DNA from: Bacillota bacterium
GTDB taxonomy: Bacteria > Bacillota > Dethiobacteria > Dethiobacterales > Dethiobacteraceae
Length of the DNA stretch: 10,366 nucleotides
Assembly: GCA_012800215.1 (NCBI GenBank)
Contig: JAAZJT010000133.1
Location: 1-10,366, forward strand
Direction: 5' to 3'
A program made the position numbers and the translations under genes. Of the stretch, positions 5,356-10,366 are shown piece after piece. The notes beneath the pieces were generated by a model. It saw only the letters and a program-made list of their open reading frames with translations, did no database searches and was not told the DNA's origin. The first letter of the stretch is position 1; every line of letters begins with the position of its first letter.

Positions 5356-5478
5356 TAACAGAATTACCCGTCAAGGGAAAGACTGGCCGATATATTCATA
5401 TTGTTGTACAGCGGCTCAGATCAGTTAATCTGGGTCTTTAATTTTTTCGGTACAAATTTAGTACTATAAGGGGATAAA
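5356..5478 (+). ncRNA. Leader RNA of the oxidoreductase operon, possible attenuator or riboswitch
   Basis: The roughly 120-base untranslated leader contains a terminator-like hairpin (5413-5447) ahead of the first gene. ACCCG (5366-5370) can pair with TGGGT (5431-5435), which would disrupt that hairpin, and TTGTAC (5404-5409) can pair with GTACAA (5450-5455), enclosing it. I could not match the sequence to any riboswitch class I know, nor to a T-box. The regulatory role is inferred from structure alone. Confidence 0.4.
5413..5447 (+). terminator. Terminator-like hairpin inside the leader (attenuator candidate)
   Basis: CTCAGAT (5415-5421) pairs with ATCTGGG (5428-5434) around CAGTTA, extended outward by a G-T and a G-C pair. 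It is followed by TTTAA and six T (5442-5447). It lies between a strong promoter and the first gene, where termination would shut off the whole operon. Confidence 0.55.
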
Positions 5479-6135
5479 ATGCGGATTTTGGAAGCATATG
5501 TTGGAGAATACGCCAGTGGTAAAAGCGAGAATGCTGTTAATCGCGCCTTAGTTCTGGCTCAGGGAGTAAAACCGGTAACGCTTGTAGATTTGGATTTGGT
5601 GGAACCTTTTTACACACTAAGGCCATTAAAGCAGCAGCTGGAATCAGAGGGACTAACAGTAATAGCTTGGGATACTAAAGAAACAGTTGGCCTTGGTGAA
5701 GCAGGTATAATCTTAAAGCCGGAGATGCGCTGGGCGCTGCAGAGAAAAGGTCATGTTATTTTAGATGTAGGTTATGGCGTTTCCGGAAGCAAAATTTTTA
5801 ATCTTTTAGAAGGCTATGCTCAATCATCCTTGTCTGTTTTAGCCGTAATTAATATTGCACGGCCGCTGACTGCCACAGTGGCTGATATTATTGATTATCT
5901 GCAAGGTTTCGAACGCATTGATGGCTTAATCAATAATAGTCACTTAGGTAGTGAAACGGATGAAGAAATTATCCGGCAGGGTGTAGAAGTAGTTGCTGAG
6001 GTATCTGCCAGAATGGGCATACCTTTTGTAGCAACGGCAGCAGAGGAACGTTTCCGTGCCCAGTTGGGTAAATATGACCAAAGGGGTAATCCCATACGTT
6101 ACTTGCGCCGCTTTATGGTTGATGCTTTTTGGTAG
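5479..6135 (+). CDS. Uncharacterised P-loop NTPase of the oxidoreductase operon
   Basis: This 218-residue soluble protein has a Walker A motif GEYASGKS (residues 9-16). LVDLDLVEPFYTLRP follows at about 35-49 with Asp37 and Asp39, then a hydrophobic strand VILDVGYG (93-100) that looks like Walker B/switch II. This arrangement, an early P-loop, then a DxD followed by a proline, then D-x-G, resembles SIMIBI-class NTPases (ParA/Mrp/CobQ-like). The alternating lysine signature of ParA/MinD is absent. No membrane segment, Cys cluster or DNA-binding motif is visible. It is the first gene of the operon, 52 bases before the alpha subunit and behind the leader, so a role in assembling, activating or regulating the oxidoreductase is plausible but not shown. 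AAGGGGA at 5468-5474 supports the start. I do not recognise a named family. Confidence 0.8.
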   Translation: MRILEAYVGEYASGKSENAVNRALVLAQGVKPVTLVDLDLVEPFYTLRPLKQQLESEGLTVIAWDTKETVGLGEAGIILKPEMRWALQRKGHVILDVGYGVSGSKIFNLLEGYAQSSLSVLAVINIARPLTATVADIIDYLQGFERIDGLINNSHLGSETDEEIIRQGVEVVAEVSARMGIPFVATAAEERFRAQLGKYDQRGNPIRYLRRFMVDAFW

Positions 6136-6173
6136 TAAGGCTCCGCCTTTTATATAAAAGATTTACTAGTATT

Positions 6174-6179
6174 CGGAGG
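6174..6179 (+). promoter_or_regulatory. Ribosome binding site that fixes the alpha-subunit start at 6188
   Basis: CGGAGG lies 8 bases before ATG 6188. An in-frame GTG at 6179 overlaps this site and cannot be the start. Confidence 0.85.
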
Positions 6180-6187
6180 TGTGCTGG

Positions 6188-7276
6188 ATGACAGATAAAC
6201 CCATCCAAGGGGAAAAAAGAGTTTTTATGACGGGGAATGAGGCACTGGCCTGGGCTGCATTGGCAGCAAAAGCAGATATTATGTATGGTTATCCTATTAC
6301 TCCCCAAAATGAAGTAATGCATTATTGGACGCGCTTGGCTCCAAAATACGGAAGGAAGTTTTTGCAGACTGAGGATGAACTTTCAGCTGGTTTTACCACG
6401 ATTGGAGGAATTTTGGCGGGCAGGAAAGCTTTTTCAGCTACCGCCGGTCCCGGTACAACATTATTTCAGGAGCCCATTTCCATGGCTGAAATGATGCGTA
6501 TTCCTTTGGTGATGGCCATTATGCAGCGTGGAGGTCCTTCTACGGCAACTGTAATTTATTCGCAGCAAGAAGTTAATATGGTTACATACGGCGGAAACGG
6601 TGAAGGCTGGCGTGTGGTTTATTCTACGGCAACACATCAGGAATTATATGATTATTTAATTAAATCCTTTAATACTGCATGGACATATCGTTTTCCCACT
6701 TTTGTATTGGCTGATGGTTATCAGGCGAAAATGCGCGAGCCTTTAGTCATGTATGACCCGGAGGAGCGCGGCATGAAAATGGTAGAGGCAACGCCATTTG
6801 TAGGTTTGCCCGGTATGCCGGGTAAAGATCGTCCTGCTGCCCACCTGCGAAATACTTTTAGTGTGGAAGAAGAACTTTATGAGGCAATAATACCTATTCA
6901 CCAAGAGTATGAAGCTATGATTGACCATGTTGTGGAGTGGGAAGAGGAAGATGTGGATGATGCAGAAGTAATAATTCTTTCCCATGGAGTGGTAAGCCGT
7001 GCAGCTAAAGCAGCCAAAAACCGCTTGCGGGAAAAAGGTTATAAAGTAGGCTATTTTCGCCCTATCACACTGCGTCCGTTTCCTGAAAAGCAGCTGCAGC
7101 GGGTAGCAGCAAAGTGTAATAATTTTCTTTTGGCTGAGTCTGCCTTGGGTCAGCTTGCCCGTTTGGTAAAAGAAGCTCTTTTCAATGTTCCGGTGAATAA
7201 GCTGGAAACAATTTATAAGCCAGGTGTTGGTTTTACGGCGGAAGAGTTAATCGAAAAAATAGAAGGCACACGCTAG
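6188..7276 (+). CDS. korA: 2-oxoacid:ferredoxin oxidoreductase, alpha subunit
   Basis: This 362-residue subunit pairs with the next gene to form the thiamine-diphosphate enzyme that converts a 2-oxo acid, CoA and oxidised ferredoxin to acyl-CoA, CO2 and reduced ferredoxin. The pyrimidine-binding domain shows GNEAL (16-20), YPITPQNEV (35-43), AGPGTT (86-91) and RGGPSTAT (114-121). The second domain has VGYFRPITLRPFPE (287-300) and ESALGQLARLV (317-327), typical of the family. The YPITPQNEV form is common in branched-chain (Vor) enzymes, whereas other features fit 2-oxoglutarate (Kor) enzymes, so the symbol is family-level and the substrate unresolved. The gamma domain is not fused, as expected for the four-subunit type. 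It is followed 15 bases later by the beta gene. Confidence 0.9.
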   Translation: MTDKPIQGEKRVFMTGNEALAWAALAAKADIMYGYPITPQNEVMHYWTRLAPKYGRKFLQTEDELSAGFTTIGGILAGRKAFSATAGPGTTLFQEPISMAEMMRIPLVMAIMQRGGPSTATVIYSQQEVNMVTYGGNGEGWRVVYSTATHQELYDYLIKSFNTAWTYRFPTFVLADGYQAKMREPLVMYDPEERGMKMVEATPFVGLPGMPGKDRPAAHLRNTFSVEEELYEAIIPIHQEYEAMIDHVVEWEEEDVDDAEVIILSHGVVSRAAKAAKNRLREKGYKVGYFRPITLRPFPEKQLQRVAAKCNNFLLAESALGQLARLVKEALFNVPVNKLETIYKPGVGFTAEELIEKIEGTR

Positions 7277-7291
7277 AAAGGGTGGGGAGAG

Positions 7292-8044
7292 ATGGTCAAT
7301 AATTTAGCTATGCCTAAATCGTGGAATGCCGATACCAAGCCTCATAAGTTTTGTCCTGGTTGTGGTCATGGCATTACACTTAAAATATTGGGAGAAATAA
7401 TAGATGAATTGGAGATTCAGGACCGATTAGTTTTTGGTGTTGATATTGGCTGTTCACTGTTAGCCTGGGACTTTTTTAATGTGGATACAGTGCAGACGCA
7501 CCACGGGCGGACTAACCCGGTCATGGTGGGTATTAAACGTGCTAATCCGGAACTATTATGTATTGCTTACATGGGCGATGGCGGTGGATACGCCATTGGT
7601 TCACAACATTTGGTAAACAGTGCTTTTCGCAATGAAAAGATTATGGCAATTGTTATTAATAATTGTAACTATGGAATGACCGGCGGACAGATGGCTCCTA
7701 CTACTTTACCGGGGCAAAAGACGGAAACATCTCCCTATGGGCGTGATCCTGAAACTATGGGCAGCCCGACCCTTGGTCCGGAGATGGTAGCCGCCATTGC
7801 TCCGGCTGGGGCATATGTGGCTCGCGCCAGTATAGCCAACATCAGACAATTAAAACGCTTCCTGAAAAAAGCTGTGGAAAATCAAATTGCCGGTAATGGT
7901 TTTTCCTTTGTAGAGGTTTTGTCCAGCTGCCCGACCAACTGGCGGACTAATGCCAAACAAACCTGGGACTATGTGGAAAAAGAAATGTCAAAATACTTTA
8001 AAACAGGTGAGTTTCGGACTCCGGATGAAAAGAAGGAGGCGTAG
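7292..8044 (+). CDS. korB: 2-oxoacid:ferredoxin oxidoreductase, beta subunit (thiamine diphosphate binding)
   Basis: This 250-residue subunit binds thiamine diphosphate and one Fe-S cluster. CPGCGHG (21-27) is the family signature. GDGGG (95-99) with NN (123-124) and NYGMTGGQ (126-133) forms the cofactor- and magnesium-binding motif. Cys21, Cys24, Cys54 (DIGCS) and Cys213 (SSCPTNW) are the expected four ligands of the [4Fe-4S] cluster next to the active site, so the enzyme looks catalytically complete. TTLPGQKTETSPYGRDP is the usual substrate-loop region. GGTGGGGAG precedes the ATG. Only two bases separate its stop codon from the gamma start codon, so translation is probably coupled. No residue seen here decides between 2-oxoglutarate and branched-chain substrates. 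Confidence 0.93.
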   Translation: MVNNLAMPKSWNADTKPHKFCPGCGHGITLKILGEIIDELEIQDRLVFGVDIGCSLLAWDFFNVDTVQTHHGRTNPVMVGIKRANPELLCIAYMGDGGGYAIGSQHLVNSAFRNEKIMAIVINNCNYGMTGGQMAPTTLPGQKTETSPYGRDPETMGSPTLGPEMVAAIAPAGAYVARASIANIRQLKRFLKKAVENQIAGNGFSFVEVLSSCPTNWRTNAKQTWDYVEKEMSKYFKTGEFRTPDEKKEA

Positions 8045-8046
8045 AT

Positions 8047-8655
8047 ATGGCACGATTAGTGAAAATTGCAATTGCCGGTGAAGGTGGCCAGGGAGTGCAA
8101 GCTATTGGTGATGTTTTGGCTGAGGCCGGTAATGCAGCAGGAAAAGAAGCCCTGTATATTCCTAACTTTGGCGTGGAACAACGGGGCGGAGTGTCGATAG
8201 CTTTTGTGCAAATTTCTGAAGAACAAATTGGCTCCCCTAAATTTGCCAGCGGCGATATTGTTATTGCTTTAAGTGAGAGGGCGGTAGCTCGTACTAAACA
8301 GTACGTTACAAAAGATACACTTTTTGTGTATGACAGTTCACTGATTACTGCAGATACGTCAAATGGTGACGGTAAGGCAAGTGGAGTGGAGCTGCCACGG
8401 GAAGCAAAACAGATTATTGCTATTCCGGCCACTGAGGTAGCAAAGCAGGAGTTAATTCCCAGGGTTTTCAATATGATTGTGTTGGGGGCCACTATTCGTG
8501 CTGCTGGAATTATCGATATGCAAACGATACGTGGTGCGCTGGAGCATAAACTAGGGAAAAAATTTGTCGAGAATCCTAAACTGCGTGAGTTAAATTATCA
8601 AGCTTTGGATCGCGGTGTTGAGCTTGTGGAAAAAGCGCTGCAGGAGGGAAGATAA
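8047..8655 (+). CDS. korC: 2-oxoacid:ferredoxin oxidoreductase, gamma subunit
   Basis: This 202-residue subunit matches the POR/KOR gamma domain. GEGGQG (11-16) near the N-terminus is the glycine-rich motif involved in CoA binding in this family, and NFGVEQRGGVS (40-50) is the second conserved block. The family length is about 180-200 residues. The protein is cytoplasmic. It directly follows the beta gene (AAGGAGG just upstream, around 8032-8038), and its TAA stop shares one base with the ATG of the ferredoxin gene, the usual sign of tight stoichiometric coupling. There is a large antisense open frame in this region (7998-8492) that has no ribosome site or recognisable product and is taken as a shadow. 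Confidence 0.9.
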   Translation: MARLVKIAIAGEGGQGVQAIGDVLAEAGNAAGKEALYIPNFGVEQRGGVSIAFVQISEEQIGSPKFASGDIVIALSERAVARTKQYVTKDTLFVYDSSLITADTSNGDGKASGVELPREAKQIIAIPATEVAKQELIPRVFNMIVLGATIRAAGIIDMQTIRGALEHKLGKKFVENPKLRELNYQALDRGVELVEKALQEGR

Positions 8656-8921
8656 TGAGTAAAAATTTTCGCAACCTGTGTTTTGAAGGCCCTAAAGGTT
8701 ACTTTAATATTTCTCCTGACCTTTGCAAGAGCTGCGGTTTATGCAAGGAAAAATGCCCGACAGATGTGCTGGATTGGTCCGAGGAGCTGGGGGTTTATGG
8801 TTCCCCTATGATTGAACCGGTGCGTATGGAGCAGTGCACTGCTTGTGGTATTTGCCAAATGGTCTGCCCCGATGCGGCCATATTAATTGAAAAAAAGAAA
8901 AAGGCACCCAAAACGGCCTAA
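8655..8921 (+). CDS. korD: 2[4Fe-4S] ferredoxin-type delta subunit of the oxidoreductase
   Basis: This 88-residue protein has two full cluster motifs, C-x2-C-x2-C-x3-CP at Cys24, 27, 30, 34 and at Cys61, 64, 67, 71, each followed by proline (KCP, VCP). It would carry electrons from the beta-subunit cluster to soluble ferredoxin. The N-terminal leader (NLCFEGPKGYFNIS) and lysine-rich C-terminus fit the delta subunits of this enzyme family rather than free ferredoxins. It is the last gene of the operon, overlapping the gamma stop by one base and followed four bases later by a strong terminator. Confidence 0.9.
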   Translation: MSKNFRNLCFEGPKGYFNISPDLCKSCGLCKEKCPTDVLDWSEELGVYGSPMIEPVRMEQCTACGICQMVCPDAAILIEKKKKAPKTA

Positions 8922-8924
8922 TTT

Positions 8925-8952
8925 AAAAAACCCGCTCTTGGCGGGTTTTTTT
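8925..8952 (+). terminator. Intrinsic terminator of the oxidoreductase operon
   Basis: An 11-base stem (AAAAAACCCGC 8925-8935 with GCGGGTTTTTT 8941-8951) around TCTTG ends in a run of seven T (8946-8952). It directly follows the delta subunit stop codon. Confidence 0.93.
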
Positions 8953-8996
8953 GCAGGAAAGAAAACCATATTAACTTTGGAAGATGTCTTTCTTGC
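8953..8996. repeat. Imperfect inverted repeat after the operon terminator
   Basis: GCAGGAAAGA (8953-8962) can pair with TCTTTCTTGC (8987-8996), ten pairs with one G-T, around a 24-base loop. No function is assigned; it lies between the terminator and the next promoter. Confidence 0.3.
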
Positions 8997-9011
8997 TGGC
9001 AATATTATGCT

Positions 9012-9040
9012 TTGTTTATACCCGCCTATTATGTTACAAT
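9012..9040 (+). promoter_or_regulatory. Probable sigma-A promoter of the NusG-II/DUF523 unit
   Basis: TTGTTT (9012-9017) and TACAAT (9035-9040) are 17 bases apart, and TGT directly before the -10 makes it an extended -10. The TTG that opens the longest reading frame here is part of the -35 box, so translation cannot begin there. Confidence 0.65.
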
Positions 9041-9085
9041 ACCGTTAGTTAAAGTATATATTATATGTTTTATACGCAAAAGAAA

Positions 9086-9093
9086 AGAGGTGG
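9086..9093 (+). promoter_or_regulatory. Ribosome binding site that fixes the NusG-II protein start at GTG 9099
   Basis: AGAGGTGG, with GAGG 8 bases before GTG 9099, selects the start just ahead of the hydrophobic signal segment. Confidence 0.75.
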
Positions 9094-9098
9094 AACCC

Positions 9099-9488
9099 GT
9101 GAGCTGGAAAAAGGGGGATTTGCTCGTAATTGCTGCTGTGCTGGCGGCTGCCTTACTTTTACTGGGAATGAGAGCTTTACCTGCTGCTGCCGAGGAACGG
9201 GTACTACAGATAGAGCTTAATGGAGAAAGAATACAGGAAATAGCATTAAAGGAAAATGACGTGCAAACCATTACTATTCCTTTAAGTAAAGGTAATGCTA
9301 TAGTGGAAATAGAAAACGGACGTGCGCGAATGCTGCCCATGTCAAGGGAACTTTGCCCACAGGGTATTTGTTCGCATGTGGGCTGGGCAGAGAACTCTGG
9401 CGATATTATTGTTTGCCTGCCTAACCGTTTAGTATTGACCGTGGTGGGGGGCAGTGTGGAGGATGTGTTGGACGGGGTGACGCAATAG
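9099..9488 (+). CDS. NusG domain II-containing membrane-anchored protein
   Basis: Starting at GTG 9099 the product is 129 residues. MSWKKGDLL plus a hydrophobic stretch (about 8-31, ending LPAAAEE) forms an uncleaved anchor or signal peptide. The exported part, about 34-118, matches the NusG_II fold seen in small Firmicute proteins: VLQIELNGERIQEI, TITIPLSKGNAIVEIENGRA, then MSRELCPQGICSHVGW and GDIIVCLPNRLVLTV. Cys86, Cys91 and Cys106 are the conserved cysteines of this family and might form a disulfide or bind a ligand. Function is unknown; it is not the transcription factor NusG. The gene overlaps the next one by one base, indicating translational coupling. A longer frame from TTG 9012 is rejected because its start lies in the promoter. 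Confidence 0.75.
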   Translation: MSWKKGDLLVIAAVLAAALLLLGMRALPAAAEERVLQIELNGERIQEIALKENDVQTITIPLSKGNAIVEIENGRARMLPMSRELCPQGICSHVGWAENSGDIIVCLPNRLVLTVVGGSVEDVLDGVTQ

Positions 9489-9979
9489 TGGTCGCTAAAG
9501 TGATTTTAGTTAGTGCCTGCTTGCTTGGTGTCAATACTAAGTATAATGGTGGAAATAACCTGCATCCTGGTGTATGTGAGCTGCTCGACAAAGCAATGCT
9601 GGTGCCTTTTTGCCCGGAACAACTGGGCGGGCTAAGTACACCTCGTGCCGCTACAGAAATCGTGCATGGTGACGGCAATGATGTTTTATCAGGCTGTGCT
9701 AAGGTAAAAACAAAGGAAAACCAGGATAGAACAGAAGCTTTTATTAAGGGAGCGCAGGAGTCACTTTATTTAGCTCGCAAGTTGAAGGCAGCAGGGGCGC
9801 TGCTAAAAGCACGCAGCCCTTCCTGTGGCAGCGGTTGTATTTATGCAGGGGATTTTTCCGGTGCAGTAAAGACAGGTGATGGTGTAGCTGCAGCTGCTCT
9901 CAAACAGGCAGGCTTACCTGTTTTTACGGAGGAGCAGTTTAAGGAATTTAAATGTTGGCTTGACGGCAGGGACAGTTGA
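9488..9979 (+). CDS. DUF523 protein, TudS-like [4Fe-4S] desulfidase family
   Basis: This 163-residue protein has the DUF523 signatures: VSACLLGVNTKYNGG (8-22), FCPEQLGGLSTPR (41-53) and LLKARSPSCGSG (105-116). Cys11, Cys42 and Cys113 are at the three positions that hold a [4Fe-4S] cluster in characterised members, the thiouracil desulfidases (TudS). That gives a possible role in removing sulfur from thiolated nucleobases or related compounds; activity here is by family only. It starts at GTG 9488, whose G is the last base of the preceding TAG stop, with GGGGTGA at 9474-9480 as ribosome site. Its stop codon overlaps the likely guaB promoter. Confidence 0.85.
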   Translation: MVAKVILVSACLLGVNTKYNGGNNLHPGVCELLDKAMLVPFCPEQLGGLSTPRAATEIVHGDGNDVLSGCAKVKTKENQDRTEAFIKGAQESLYLARKLKAAGALLKARSPSCGSGCIYAGDFSGAVKTGDGVAAAALKQAGLPVFTEEQFKEFKCWLDGRDS

Positions 9980-9990
9980 CACCTGTCCCT
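9968..9990. repeat. Perfect palindrome across the DUF523 stop codon and guaB -35 box
   Basis: AGGGACAG (9968-9975) and CTGTCCCT (9983-9990) are perfect arms around TTGACAC. There is no T-run, so it is not a good terminator. It could be an operator over the -35 box or a small palindromic repeat. Confidence 0.6.
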
Positions 9991-10004
9991 CAATTTGTTA
10001 CGAT
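9976..10004 (+). promoter_or_regulatory. Probable guaB promoter, overlapping the DUF523 stop codon
   Basis: TTGACA (9976-9981, containing the TGA stop) and TACGAT (9999-10004) are 17 bases apart, with TGT giving an extended -10. A start near 10011 leaves a leader of about 22 bases with AAAAAGGGGG as ribosome site. Confidence 0.65.
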
Positions 10005-10032
10005 GAAGCAAATTTAAAAAGGGGGCAGTGTT

Positions 10033-10366
10033 ATGCTACCGGATAAGTTCGGTAAAGAAGGAATTACATTTGATGATGTTTTGCTAATACCGGCAAAATC
10101 TAGTGTTTTGCCGTCGGAAGTAGATGTAACGACACAACTTACAAAGAAAATTCGGCTTAATATTCCGTTGATGAGTGCAGGTATGGATACTGTAACAGAA
10201 AGCCGTATGGCCATTGCCATTGCGCGTGAAGGCGGAATTGGTGTAATTCATAAAAATATGTCGATAGAAAAGCAAGCGGCTGAGGTGGACAAAGTTAAAC
10301 GTTCCGAGCATGGCGTAATTACTAACCGCGTTTATTTATCACCTGATCATAAATTAGGGGATGCTG
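10033..10366 (+). CDS. guaB: IMP dehydrogenase, N-terminal part (runs off right edge)
   Basis: The frame from ATG 10033 is open to the window end and gives 111 residues starting MLPDKFGKEGITFDDVLLIP. The blocks GITFDDVLLIPAKSSVLP, NIPLMSAGMDTVTESRMAIA and REGGIGVIHKNMSIEKQA are highly conserved in IMP dehydrogenases, which oxidise IMP to XMP with NAD in the first committed step of GMP synthesis. The last visible part (VKRSEHGVITNRVYLSPDHK) leads toward the CBS-domain insertion; the catalytic cysteine loop is outside the window. AAAAAGGGGG sits just ahead of the start. The gene probably has its own promoter rather than depending on the upstream unit. Confidence 0.95.
   Translation, partial: MLPDKFGKEGITFDDVLLIPAKSSVLPSEVDVTTQLTKKIRLNIPLMSAGMDTVTESRMAIAIAREGGIGVIHKNMSIEKQAAEVDKVKRSEHGVITNRVYLSPDHKLGDA

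Noticed and set aside
5356..5478. A known riboswitch or T-box
   Set aside because: No T-box AGGGTGG block and no recognisable core of the purine, c-di-GMP, c-di-AMP, glycine, preQ1, fluoride, guanidine or tetrahydrofolate classes; only an attenuator-like structure is supported.
6137..6149. Short hairpin AAGGC-TCC-GCCTT after the P-loop gene as a terminator
   Set aside because: Only five base pairs with a weak T-rich tail; it would not be expected to separate the P-loop gene from the oxidoreductase genes.
6179..6187. GTG start for the alpha subunit
   Set aside because: It overlaps the CGGAGG ribosome site; ATG 6188 has ideal spacing.
7998..8492. 164-codon open frame on the minus strand inside the beta/gamma region
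   Set aside because: It lies fully opposite conserved oxidoreductase genes, has no ribosome site or recognisable domain, and its composition is what the antisense of these codons gives.
9012..9098. Longer N-terminus of the NusG-II protein from TTG 9012
   Set aside because: The TTG is part of the likely -35 box, there is no ribosome site before it, and GTG 9099 has one and directly precedes the signal segment.
1..10366. CRISPR arrays, tRNA or rRNA genes, insertion sequences, integrases
   Set aside because: No repeat-spacer pattern, cloverleaf-like sequence, ribosomal RNA block, transposase frame or flanking terminal repeats were seen.

Overview
The window looks like chromosomal DNA of a low-to-moderate GC, anaerobic, endospore-forming Clostridia-type Firmicute. 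The evidence is a BofA-type sporulation protein next to a YaaL/DUF2508 protein, a complete four-subunit 2-oxoacid:ferredoxin oxidoreductase, strong AGGAGG-type ribosome binding sites and many A+T-rich spacers with classic intrinsic terminators. The genus cannot be fixed from this sequence; a Peptococcaceae- or Syntrophomonadaceae-like organism is an inference only.

Layout. 1-43 (minus strand) holds the first codons of a divergent gene that runs off the left edge. 53-326 is an intergenic control region packed with TGTCAA/TTGACA half-sites and an 11-bp-arm palindrome. 327-1712 encodes a DASS/SLC13-like anion permease, closed by a perfect 16-bp terminator. 1813-4471 is a self-regulated heavy-metal efflux cassette: a consensus promoter overlapped by an ArsR/CadC-type operator, the ArsR-family sensor, a second operator, a free-standing HMA metal-binding protein, and a CadA/ZntA-type P1B ATPase that has no HMA domain of its own. 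4573-5197 is a small sporulation-linked unit (DUF2508 then BofA), preceded by a plausible sigma-E-like promoter.

5320-8952 is the main metabolic operon: a strong extended -10 promoter, a leader with a terminator-like hairpin (possible attenuation), an unusual P-loop NTPase, then alpha, beta, gamma and ferredoxin (delta) subunits of a 2-oxoacid:ferredoxin oxidoreductase, and an intrinsic terminator. 9012-9979 is a two-gene unit encoding a membrane-anchored NusG-domain-II protein and a DUF523/TudS-type Fe-S desulfidase-like protein, overlapping by one base. From 10033 to the right edge is the N-terminal part of IMP dehydrogenase (guaB), whose promoter appears to overlap the stop codon of the preceding gene and sit inside a small palindrome.

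How the parts work together. The metal cassette should sense Cd/Zn/Pb-type ions through ArsR, which then releases the promoter so that metal is captured by the HMA protein and exported by the ATPase. The oxidoreductase operon would oxidise (or reductively make) 2-oxo acids with CoA and ferredoxin. The P-loop protein ahead of it has no recognised role and is the best candidate for an undescribed component. The main open questions are the missing canonical start codon of the ArsR gene, the leader RNA of the oxidoreductase operon, the degenerate SNT motifs of the permease and the regularly spaced half-site array at the left end.
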